Positions 1-5,608 of a stretch of DNA of 11,864 nucleotides are shown here, in pieces. The position numbers and the translations under genes are program-made. The notes under the pieces are model-generated. The model worked only from the letters and a program-made list of their open reading frames with translations. It was not told where the DNA came from and made no database searches. Position 1 is the first letter of the stretch. Each line of letters begins with the position of its first letter. The stretch is from DASQHM01 sp035632095 (lineage in GTDB: Bacteria > Pseudomonadota > Alphaproteobacteria > Ferrovibrionales > Ferrovibrionaceae), in assembly GCA_035632095.1 (NCBI GenBank), contig DASQHM010000127.1, forward strand, positions 1-11,864, in the 5' to 3' direction.

Positions 1-1
1 C

Positions 2-790
2 TATCTCGGCTCCGGGCTGATCCGTCAGGAATGCCAGGAATTCCGGGCCGTTCTCGACGAGCTCGGCGCCGGCTTCGTCGAGCCGTTCCTCACCGCGCCG
101 TCTCCCGGAATGATCGCCTCCGCCATGCGGAACGAGTACTATGACAGCGAAGACGCCTATCTCGCTGCCATCGGCAAGGCCGTGCAGGACGAATACGAGG
201 CCATCGTCGGCGAGGGATTTTTGTTGCAGCTCGATTGTCCCGACCTGGCGCTCGAGCGCCACGTGTCATACCAATCCCGGCCGCTTGCCGACTTTATCGA
301 CTACGTGGAGCGCGTCGTCGCCACTATCAACACGGCGATCCGCAACGTGCCGCGCGACAAGGTCCGGATGCATGTCTGCTGGGGCAACTATGAGGCGCCG
401 CACGATTGTGACGTGCCGTTGGAGAGCATCCTGCCGGCGCTTCTAAAAGCGAACGTGGGAGCGCTGGTGCTGCCTTTCGCCAATCCCCGCCATGCCCACG
501 AGATCCGTTGCCTGGCTGAGCATCCTTTGATGGACGACCAGGCGATCGCCGCCGGCGTCATCGATCCGCTGACCAATTTCGTCGAGCACCCCGAGGTGGT
601 GGCGGATCGCATCGAGCGCGTCGCGCGCGCCATCGGCGATCCGCGCCGCGTTCTCGCGTGCACCGATTGCGGCTTCGATACGTCGGCCGGCATGGGCCGC
701 GTCGCCGAAGACGTGGTCTGGGCCAAATTCGCAGCCATGAAAGAGGGCGCGCGGCTGGCGACGGCCCGGCTGTTCGGGTCCAAGCGCTAG
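2..790 (+). CDS. MetE-like cobalamin-independent methionine synthase II family protein (5' end outside window)
   Basis: The reading frame is open from base 2, so the true start lies upstream; 262 residues to the stop are visible. The family (COG0620, C-terminal MetE-type TIM barrel) transfers methyl groups from a folate or related donor to a thiol through a bound zinc ion. Visible family hallmarks are VEPF.TAPSPG near the left edge, LQLDCPDLA, MHVCWGNY (His at 371-373 and Cys at 377-379, equivalent to E. coli MetE H641 and C643), ANPRHAHE, NFVEHPEVVADR, and TDCGFDT (Cys at 668-670, equivalent to C726). The fourth ligand, Glu665 in E. coli, aligns with a proline at 473-475, so this may be a divergent subfamily rather than a true methionine synthase. 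It ends tail to tail with the MFS gene. Family assignment is firm; substrate is unknown. Confidence 0.88.
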   Translation, partial: YLGSGLIRQECQEFRAVLDELGAGFVEPFLTAPSPGMIASAMRNEYYDSEDAYLAAIGKAVQDEYEAIVGEGFLLQLDCPDLALERHVSYQSRPLADFIDYVERVVATINTAIRNVPRDKVRMHVCWGNYEAPHDCDVPLESILPALLKANVGALVLPFANPRHAHEIRCLAEHPLMDDQAIAAGVIDPLTNFVEHPEVVADRIERVARAIGDPRRVLACTDCGFDTSAGMGRVAEDVVWAKFAAMKEGARLATARLFGSKR

Positions 791-2028
791 GCCCCAGACG
801 TCTCGTCGTCGAGCGACCGGAGCCGGCGAAGCTCGGGGAAGAGCCACATCCAGAGCAGCGCGATGAGGACCGTGCCGACGCCGCCGATCAGCACCGATGC
901 CACGGCGCCGAACAAGGCTGCGGCCACCCCTGACTCGAACTCGCCGAGCTGATTGGAGGTGCCGATGAAAAGCGCGTTCACCGCGCTCACGCGCCCCCGC
1001 ATGTCGTCCGGCGTCTTCAGCTGAACCAACGACAGGCGGATCACCACGCTGATCACGTCGCAGGCGCCGAGCAGCGCCAGCGCGGACAGCGACAACGCGA
1101 GATACGTCGAAAGGCCGAAGACAATCGTGCCGATGCCGAAGCCGGTCAAGGCCACGAACAACTTCGTTCCGACCGCCTGCTTAAGCGGCCATTTCGCCAG
1201 CACCATGGACATGGTCAGCGCGCCGACCGGCGGCGCGGCGCGGAGCAATCCAAGGCCCCAGGGCCCGGTGCCGAGAATGTCGCGGGCGTAAATCGGCAGC
1301 AGCGCGGTTGCGCCGCCGAGCAGCACGGCGAACAGGTCGAGCGACAGGGTGCCGAGAATGACGCGGTGGTGAAACACGAAGCGCAATCCGGAAAACAGCG
1401 ATTCGAAGGTCGGCGCCTCGATCTTGCGCGCCGCGGCCGGCATGGAAATCGAAGAGACGAGGCCGGAGGCGAGAACCGCCAAGACGGCGACGGAGCCGTA
1501 GACAAGTGCGGGGCCGAGGCCATAGGCAAGGCCGCCGATTGCCGGTCCGAGGATTTGCGCCGTTTGGTTTGCCGAAGCGGAAACGGCGGAGGCGCGCGGC
1601 ACCAGCGGCCGCGCCACGAGATTCGGCAGCAAGGCCTGCAATGTCGGGTTCTCGAAAGCGCGCGCCCCGCCGACCACCGCCATCAGCGCGTAGATGCTGG
1701 CGATGCCGAGCCAGCCTTGCGCCGTTCCAAGGGCCAGCACGGCCGCGGCGCTGCTCATCGTGATCTGGCAAAGCGCGATGATGCGCCGGCGGTCGTAGCG
1801 ATCCGCCACATGACCGACGAGCAACGTGAGCGCGACCATGGGCACGAACTGCACCAGCCCGAGCATGCCGAGCGCCAGCGCATCGCCCGTCAATGCGTAG
1901 ACTTGCCAGCCGACCGCCACATTCAGCATCTGGAACGCGATCGTCGAGGCGATTCGGGAGAACCAGAATCGGGCGAAGGGCGGATGCCGCAGCAGCGACC
2001 GGCCGGAATCCGGTTCGACAGTTTTCAC
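787..2028 (-). CDS. MFS transporter, EntS/MFS_3-like exporter
   Basis: A 413-residue inner-membrane major facilitator protein, normal length for a 12-helix MFS carrier. Hydrophobic segments run from about residue 25 to the C-terminus. The cytoplasmic loop 2-3 carries motif A, GHVADRYDRRR (residues 72-82), and the N-terminal signature LLRHPPFARFWFSRIAS followed by QMLNVAVGWQVYALTG resembles the EntS-like exporters, which usually export siderophores, drugs or small metabolites. The substrate cannot be inferred. I chose the GTG at 2028-2026 because GAGGGG lies six bases upstream and the MFS fold begins about 12 residues later. The frame stays open to 2322, but the added residues are arginine-rich, low in hydrophobicity and unlike an MFS N-terminus. 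Alternative ATG codons at 2097, 2094 and 2085 cannot be excluded. Confidence 0.87.
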   Translation of the reverse strand: MKTVEPDSGRSLLRHPPFARFWFSRIASTIAFQMLNVAVGWQVYALTGDALALGMLGLVQFVPMVALTLLVGHVADRYDRRRIIALCQITMSSAAAVLALGTAQGWLGIASIYALMAVVGGARAFENPTLQALLPNLVARPLVPRASAVSASANQTAQILGPAIGGLAYGLGPALVYGSVAVLAVLASGLVSSISMPAAARKIEAPTFESLFSGLRFVFHHRVILGTLSLDLFAVLLGGATALLPIYARDILGTGPWGLGLLRAAPPVGALTMSMVLAKWPLKQAVGTKLFVALTGFGIGTIVFGLSTYLALSLSALALLGACDVISVVIRLSLVQLKTPDDMRGRVSAVNALFIGTSNQLGEFESGVAAALFGAVASVLIGGVGTVLIALLWMWLFPELRRLRSLDDETSGA

Positions 2029-2363
2029 GCAGCGCCCCTCGCCAGTGCTCGCACGCTCGGCCACCGACGGAGCGCGGCGCCGCATCCGGCGCATCATACA
2101 TGGGCTCGCCGCGGTGCGGCGCGCGACCACGTGCGACTCGGCAGCGTTCCGAGGTTTGACGCATTGCACTCGGCGCCGTTGTCTGCCGGCGCGACCAAGT
2201 CGCCCCGTCATTGCGCAACGATTCCAGTTCGGCGCCGGCAAGGCGAAGCAAGCGAAAAATGCATGAAAATATAGCCAAACCCGCTTGCTGAAGTGCGCGG
2301 CATGTGTTCCTCTTTTTCCCATCGCCGAGCCGATTCGGCGAGTCGAGACAAATGGAGGGACTT
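2029..2363. other. Divergent intergenic region between the MFS and HU genes
   Basis: About 335 bases separate the MFS start from the HU start, and no convincing gene is seen in them. An unusually AT-rich patch lies at about 2255-2310, including a TATAGC-like -10 box on the plus strand at 2270-2275, an ATGCAT palindrome at 2259-2264 and a CT-rich run at 2308-2318. A TTGCGCAA palindrome lies at 2211-2218. A 6-bp stem (CGCCGA 2323-2328 with TCGGCG 2335-2340) sits just upstream of the HU ribosome binding site and could fold in its leader. Promoters for both genes are expected here, but I cannot fix either one with confidence. Confidence 0.5.
2354..2360 (+). promoter_or_regulatory. Ribosome binding site deciding the HU start
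   Basis: GGAGGGA ends three bases before the ATG at 2364. It overlaps an alternative in-frame ATG at 2352, which makes that upstream start unlikely and supports initiation at 2364. Confidence 0.7.
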
Positions 2364-2669
2364 ATGGCGGCGACAAAGGCCAAGGGGCCGGCCGGCACCG
2401 TGACGTTGAAGCATCTTGCGGCCACGCTCGCGGACACCCACGAAATGACGAAGAAGGGCGCCGAAGCCGTCCTCTCCGGCATGGTGGAATTGGTGGTGAA
2501 GAATCTGAAGAAGGGGAATCGCATCCGCATCCCCGGCTTGGGCATCCTCCAGGTTCGCCATCGCGCCGCCCGCATGGGCCGCAATCCTGCAACGGGCGAG
2601 GCGATCAAGATCAAGGCGAGCAAGAAGGTAGCCTTCCGCGCGTCCAAGGAACTCAAGAACTCAGTTTGA
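2364..2669 (+). CDS. HU family DNA-binding protein
   Basis: A 101-residue histone-like protein; HU/IHF subunits are normally about 90-100 residues. They dimerise and bend DNA non-specifically, organising the nucleoid and assisting replication and transcription complexes. Residues 13-50 (TVTLKHLAATLADTHEMTKKGAEAVLSGMVELVVKNLKK, seen as two amphipathic helices) form the dimer core. Residues 51-65 match the GNRIRIPGLGILQVR strand region, and residues 66-80 hold the DNA-binding arm RHRAARMGRNPATGEA, including the intercalating proline at residue 75. The basic C-terminus (KIKASKKVAFRASKELK) is typical. A short N-terminal extension MAATKAKGPAG precedes the HU fold. The start at 2364 is set by GGAGGGA at 2354-2360. 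It is monocistronic in appearance, divergent from the MFS gene, with a hairpin about 100 bases downstream. Confidence 0.93.
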   Translation: MAATKAKGPAGTVTLKHLAATLADTHEMTKKGAEAVLSGMVELVVKNLKKGNRIRIPGLGILQVRHRAARMGRNPATGEAIKIKASKKVAFRASKELKNSV

Positions 2670-2766
2670 GCCGCAAGCCGGCCGCCTCGCGCGATCGGGC
2701 CGTCGTTGCCCGGCGCGCCGAGGCGGATCCGTTTCAGAGCTGCATCCAAGTTCGGTCGGTCTGACT

Positions 2767-2791
2767 GGGCGGCACGGGGGTTGTGCCGCCC
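2767..2791 (+). terminator. Perfect 9-bp GC-rich hairpin downstream of HU, possible terminator
   Basis: GGGCGGCAC (2767-2775) pairs perfectly with GTGCCGCCC (2783-2791) around a 7-base loop GGGGGTT. It lies 97 bases after the HU stop and upstream of the next promoter, where a terminator would be expected. There is no U-tract on either strand, so it may be a transcript-stabilising or Rho-assisted element rather than a classical intrinsic terminator. Confidence 0.4.
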
Positions 2792-2841
2792 GCAGGATCG
2801 CGATGCCGTGCTGGCGCCGCCCAGCTCCTGCATTGGGGCGC

Positions 2842-2870
2842 TTGACGCTGCCCTTAGGCACCATTATGGG
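2842..2870 (+). promoter_or_regulatory. Sigma70-like promoter upstream of the dehydrogenase gene
   Basis: TTGACG (2842-2847, five of six matches to the -35 consensus) is followed after exactly 17 bases by TATGGG (2865-2870), which carries the conserved TAT of the -10 box. Transcription would begin near 2877, inside a palindromic operator-like site at 2873-2888. The first candidate coding frame downstream begins at 2925 and the dehydrogenase gene at 3141. Confidence 0.4.
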
Positions 2871-2872
2871 TT

Positions 2873-2888
2873 GTGCAATCGTTTGCAC
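2873..2888 (+). promoter_or_regulatory. LacI/GalR-type operator-like palindrome
   Basis: GTGCAATCGTTTGCAC is a 16-bp dyad centred on CG with one mismatched pair. It fits the AAnCGnTT core typical of LacI/GalR family operators. It starts two bases after the predicted -10 box and would cover the transcription start, a common position for repression. No LacI-family gene is in the window, so the regulator is unknown. The match is by eye only. Confidence 0.42.
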
Positions 2889-2924
2889 GGCCGATGGGAC
2901 GCGGCTTTTCGCGAGGGGTGATCA

Positions 2925-3113
2925 TTGCGGCAATGGCCCCGCCAGCGAACCGATACGGCAGGCAGCATGATCACGCGTGGCGAGCGCCCGGACCATCTGG
3001 CGGCCTTCCGGCCCGACGCTTTCCAGAATCCGATGGAAGCAAAGGCCGGCAAGGTCTTCGCGCCGGAGACCTATTGCGCTGCCAAAGAGCTGCCCGCCGG
3101 CAATCCCCATTGA
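2925..3113 (+). CDS. Possible small protein of unknown function (62 aa, TTG start)
   Basis: A short frame with a TTG start and GAGGGG six bases upstream (2913-2918). Starting instead at the internal ATG at 2967 gives 48 residues but leaves no clear ribosome binding site. Third positions in the ATG-to-stop part are about 77 percent G or C, as in real genes here. The product (...RPDHLAAFRPDAFQNPMEAKAGKVFAPETYCAAKELPAGNPH) is soluble, with no membrane segment and a single Cys; I recognise no family. It could be a genuine small gene, a leader peptide, or the decayed 3' end of a lost gene. It follows a plausible promoter and operator and ends 27 bases before the dehydrogenase gene, so co-transcription is possible. 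Overlapping frames on both strands make the call uncertain. Confidence 0.3.
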   Translation: MRQWPRQRTDTAGSMITRGERPDHLAAFRPDAFQNPMEAKAGKVFAPETYCAAKELPAGNPH

Positions 3114-3140
3114 ACGCCGTCGGCTGAAGGAGTTCCTCGC

Positions 3141-4124
3141 ATGAGCGCAGCGCCGGTCAATCGTCCGTGCATCGGCTGGATCGGCATGGGCCGCATGGGC
3201 TTTCCCATGGCGGAGCGTCTGGTCAGAGCCGGCTATGACGTCATGGTCTACAACCGCACCAAGGCGAAAGCTGCGCCCCTGGTGGCGCTGGGCGCCAGCC
3301 TCGCCGCCGCGCCGTCAGACCTCGCGACGCGAGACGTAGTTTTCACCATGGTCGGCACTTCGGACGATTTGCGTCAGGTCATGCGCGGTCCCGGCGGTCT
3401 CCTGTCCGATGCCGGAAGGGTTCCCGGCATCGTGGTGGATTGCTCCAGCATTTCCGAGGAGAGTTCGGCGGAGGTTCGCGGGTGGCTCGAGGGCGCGGGC
3501 GGCAGTTTTGTTGCTGCGCCGGTCAGCGGCAACGGCAAGTGCGTTCGCGCCGGAAAGTTGAGCGTGGTCGCTTCCGGACCGATGGCCGCGTTCGATGCGG
3601 TCGAACCGTTGCTGAACACGATCGCAGGGCGAGGCGCTTCCTATGTCGGCGAGGGCGACAAGTCGCGCATCGTCAAGATCTGCCACAACGTCATGCTGGG
3701 CGTCGTGGCGCAGACCTTGGCGGAAGTGACTGTGCTGGCGCAAAAATCCGGCGTGCCGCGGCATGCGTTTCTCGATTTCATAAACAAGAGCGTGGTCGGC
3801 TCGGTTTTCACCCGCTACAAGACGCCGGCATACGTAAATCTCGACTTCACCACCACGTTCACGCCGGGCCTGCTGCGCAAGGATCTGGACCTCGGCCTCG
3901 CCGCCGGGCGACGGCACGACGTGCCGTTGCCGGTGACGGCAGCGGCGCGCGAAGTGCTTCAGGCGCACATGGGAAACGGCGCCGCGATGGGTGCCGGCTA
4001 TCTGGACAAGGACTTCGCCACGTTGATCGAGCACCAGGCTCGCGCGTCCGGCATCACACTGGTATCGGAGAACGCCGCCGTTTCTGACGGTCTCGAACCG
4101 GAGTTCACGGGACATTCGGTTTGA
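3141..4124 (+). CDS. NAD(P)-dependent beta-hydroxyacid dehydrogenase (3-hydroxyisobutyrate dehydrogenase-like)
   Basis: A 327-residue cytosolic oxidoreductase of the 3-hydroxyisobutyrate/6-phosphogluconate dehydrogenase superfamily, about 30 residues longer than typical members. The N-terminal Rossmann fold carries GWIGMGRMG (residues 12-20) and VYNRT (36-40). Residues 124-144 hold the substrate-binding segment VAAPVSGNGKCVRAGKLSVVA, where the canonical DAPVSGG reads AAPVSGN. The catalytic lysine is K179 in VKICHN, with the usual KxxNN as KICHN. The C-terminal helical domain includes TRYKTP and LLRKDLDLGLAA. Family members oxidise or reduce small beta-hydroxyacids; the altered substrate segment argues against naming it MmsB. 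AAGGAG at 3127-3132, eight bases upstream, supports the ATG. It precedes a crotonase gene on the same strand by 106 bases, suggesting a shared pathway. Confidence 0.85.
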   Translation: MSAAPVNRPCIGWIGMGRMGFPMAERLVRAGYDVMVYNRTKAKAAPLVALGASLAAAPSDLATRDVVFTMVGTSDDLRQVMRGPGGLLSDAGRVPGIVVDCSSISEESSAEVRGWLEGAGGSFVAAPVSGNGKCVRAGKLSVVASGPMAAFDAVEPLLNTIAGRGASYVGEGDKSRIVKICHNVMLGVVAQTLAEVTVLAQKSGVPRHAFLDFINKSVVGSVFTRYKTPAYVNLDFTTTFTPGLLRKDLDLGLAAGRRHDVPLPVTAAAREVLQAHMGNGAAMGAGYLDKDFATLIEHQARASGITLVSENAAVSDGLEPEFTGHSV

Positions 4125-4166
4125 TCGGCCCGGCGGGGATGCGGCGACGAACCGGCAGCAACGGCC

Positions 4167-4195
4167 TTGACGCTTGATGTTCGGCGCGTGATCGT
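4167..4195 (+). promoter_or_regulatory. Weak candidate promoter for the plus-strand crotonase gene
   Basis: TTGACG (4167-4172) is followed after 17 bases by GATCGT (4190-4195), which retains A2, T3 and T6 of the -10 consensus. It sits in the 106-base gap upstream of the GTG at 4231. The crotonase could equally be read through from the dehydrogenase gene. Confidence 0.27.
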
Positions 4196-4230
4196 CGAAC
4201 GGCAAGCATGGCAGACGCCGGGGAGGCAAC

Positions 4231-4974
4231 GTGAGCGAAGCGGTCACTTATCGATCCAGCGGGCGGATCGCCCTGATCACCATCAATCGGCCGGACGCGC
4301 TCAATGCGCTTGACGATGCCGTCATCAATGGGCTGGCCGACGCCTGGCGCCGGCTCGAACAGGGCGAGGATCGTTGCGCCGTTCTTGCGGCGGCGGGCGA
4401 GAAGGCGTTCTCGGTCGGCGCCGATTTAAAGAATCCGCCTGCCGAAATGTGGCAGGGCGTGCCGGGCGTCGGCGTCGAGGTCGAAAAGCCGATCATCGCG
4501 GCCGTGAAGGGGTATTGCGTCGGCGGCGCCTACGTGATCGTGCAGAATTGCGACCTGGTGGTCGCCTCGGACACGACCGTCTTCATGTATCCCGAGGCGC
4601 AAGTCGGTTTCACCGGCGGTTTGATCGCGGGCGCGGCGGCGCGCATTCCGCACAAGATCGCCATGGAGTTCATGCTGCTCGGACAACGCATCGATGCCAA
4701 GCGCGCCTACGAGGTCGGTATGGTCAATAAGATCACGCCTGCCGGTGGCGAAGTCGATGGCGCGATGGAATACGCGCGCATCCTGGCCGAGAGTGCGCCG
4801 CTCGTGGTGAAGACCTTGAAGCGTTTCGTCAACGCGACGGTGGTGTCGAAAAGTCCGTCGGAAATATCGGCGATCTATCGGCGCGACTTGCTGGAGGTGC
4901 GCAACAGCGAGGACGGCGCCGAGGGCCGCGCGGCGTTCAAGGAAAAGCGCAAGCCGGATTTCAAGGGCCGCTAG
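4231..4974 (+). CDS. Enoyl-CoA hydratase/isomerase family protein (crotonase A)
   Basis: A 247-residue crotonase-fold protein acting on acyl-CoA thioesters. Features in order: LITINRPDALNAL (residues 15-27), first oxyanion-hole segment AFSVGADLK (59-67), PIIAAVKGYCVGGA (87-100, second oxyanion hole), YPEAQVGFTGG (120-130), and the C-terminal EGRAAFKEKRKPDFKGR. Aligned with rat mitochondrial enoyl-CoA hydratase, Glu164 is kept as E122, but Glu144 is replaced by V102 in GGAYVIVQNCD. True syn-hydratases use both, so this may be an isomerase, hydrolase or other crotonase activity. The GTG start is chosen because GGGGAGG (4220-4226) lies four bases upstream and no in-frame ATG is suitable. It converges with the LysE-type gene, 10 bases stop to stop. 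Confidence 0.87.
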   Translation: MSEAVTYRSSGRIALITINRPDALNALDDAVINGLADAWRRLEQGEDRCAVLAAAGEKAFSVGADLKNPPAEMWQGVPGVGVEVEKPIIAAVKGYCVGGAYVIVQNCDLVVASDTTVFMYPEAQVGFTGGLIAGAAARIPHKIAMEFMLLGQRIDAKRAYEVGMVNKITPAGGEVDGAMEYARILAESAPLVVKTLKRFVNATVVSKSPSEISAIYRRDLLEVRNSEDGAEGRAAFKEKRKPDFKGR

Positions 4975-4984
4975 CCGCGGCCGT

Positions 4985-5599
4985 TCACCGCCGCGCGAGG
5001 GCCAGGCTGAGCCCGGCGCCGATCAGCAATCCGCCCGACAGCCGGTTCTGCAATTTCGCGTGCGCGGCGATGTAGCCGCGAACGCGCCCCGCCGCAAGCG
5101 ACCATCCGGTATCGACCGTCAACGCAATGCCGAGGAACGTGGCCGATAGCAGCGCGAGCTGTCCCGCGACGGGCTTAGAGACGTCGACGAATTGCGGAAA
5201 GAACGCGCCGTAGAAGAACAGCGTTTTCGGATTGGTCAGCGACACGAGCAGGCCGCGCGCGAAGATCGCGCGAAGGGACTTCGGCTTTGGCGCGATGTCG
5301 GCAGCGGGCAAGGCGGGCGCCCGCCATTGCCGGATGCCGAGGTAGACGAGATATGCGACGCCTACCCATCGCACCCAATCGAACCAATCGGCAAGGACGC
5401 CGAGCGCCGCCGTCATGCCATATGCCGTGAACGCCAGTTGCACCACCATCGCGGTGCTCGTTCCGAGCACGGTCATCAGCCCAAAGCGCGTGCCGTAGGC
5501 CACACTGTTCGCGACGATGAGCGCCACGTTCGGGCCCGGCATGAGCATGAGCAGCGTCACGGCGGCGAAAAAGGCGAGATAGAGCTGCGCGTCGATCAT
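4985..5599 (-). CDS. LysE/RhtB family small-molecule exporter
   Basis: A 204-residue inner-membrane protein with about six hydrophobic segments. It shows the family hallmarks PGPN (residues 21-24), YLVYLGIRQWR (83-93) and SLTNPKTLFFYGAFFPQF (120-137). LysE/RhtB proteins export amino acids, homoserine lactones or related metabolites by proton exchange; which one cannot be read from sequence. It is the last gene of the minus-strand operon, and its GAGG ribosome binding site overlaps the TGA of the CoA-transferase gene nine bases upstream, so translation is probably coupled. A role in exporting an intermediate or by-product of the upstream acyl-CoA route is an inference. Confidence 0.9.
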   Translation of the reverse strand: MIDAQLYLAFFAAVTLLMLMPGPNVALIVANSVAYGTRFGLMTVLGTSTAMVVQLAFTAYGMTAALGVLADWFDWVRWVGVAYLVYLGIRQWRAPALPAADIAPKPKSLRAIFARGLLVSLTNPKTLFFYGAFFPQFVDVSKPVAGQLALLSATFLGIALTVDTGWSLAAGRVRGYIAAHAKLQNRLSGGLLIGAGLSLALARR

Positions 5600-5608
5600 C
5601 GCGGAGCC

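Larger units (their letters stand above)
2670..3140. other. Intergenic region between HU and the dehydrogenase gene
   Basis: About 470 bases without a certain gene. Listed separately are a hairpin (2767-2791), a promoter (2842-2870), an operator-like dyad (2873-2888) and a possible small gene (2925-3113). I see no tRNA, repeat array or insertion-sequence end here. Confidence 0.6.

Noticed and set aside
2029..2322. In-frame upstream extension of the MFS gene by 98 codons.
   Set aside because: The extension is arginine-rich and unlike MFS N-termini, crosses the AT-rich promoter region, and a GTG with a good ribosome binding site lies at 2028.
1181..2833. A 550-codon open frame on the minus strand running through the MFS gene, the intergenic region and antisense to HU.
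   Set aside because: Its product is arginine- and alanine-rich low-complexity sequence without a recognisable domain, while the MFS and HU frames are clear family members. It is a by-product of high GC content.
2873..3127. An 84-codon plus-strand frame overlapping the possible small gene.
   Set aside because: Its product is low in hydrophobic residues with poor third-position bias, and it overlaps the operator-like dyad at its start.
3315..4247. A 310-codon minus-strand open frame opposite the dehydrogenase gene.
   Set aside because: Shadow of the clear plus-strand dehydrogenase; no motif found.
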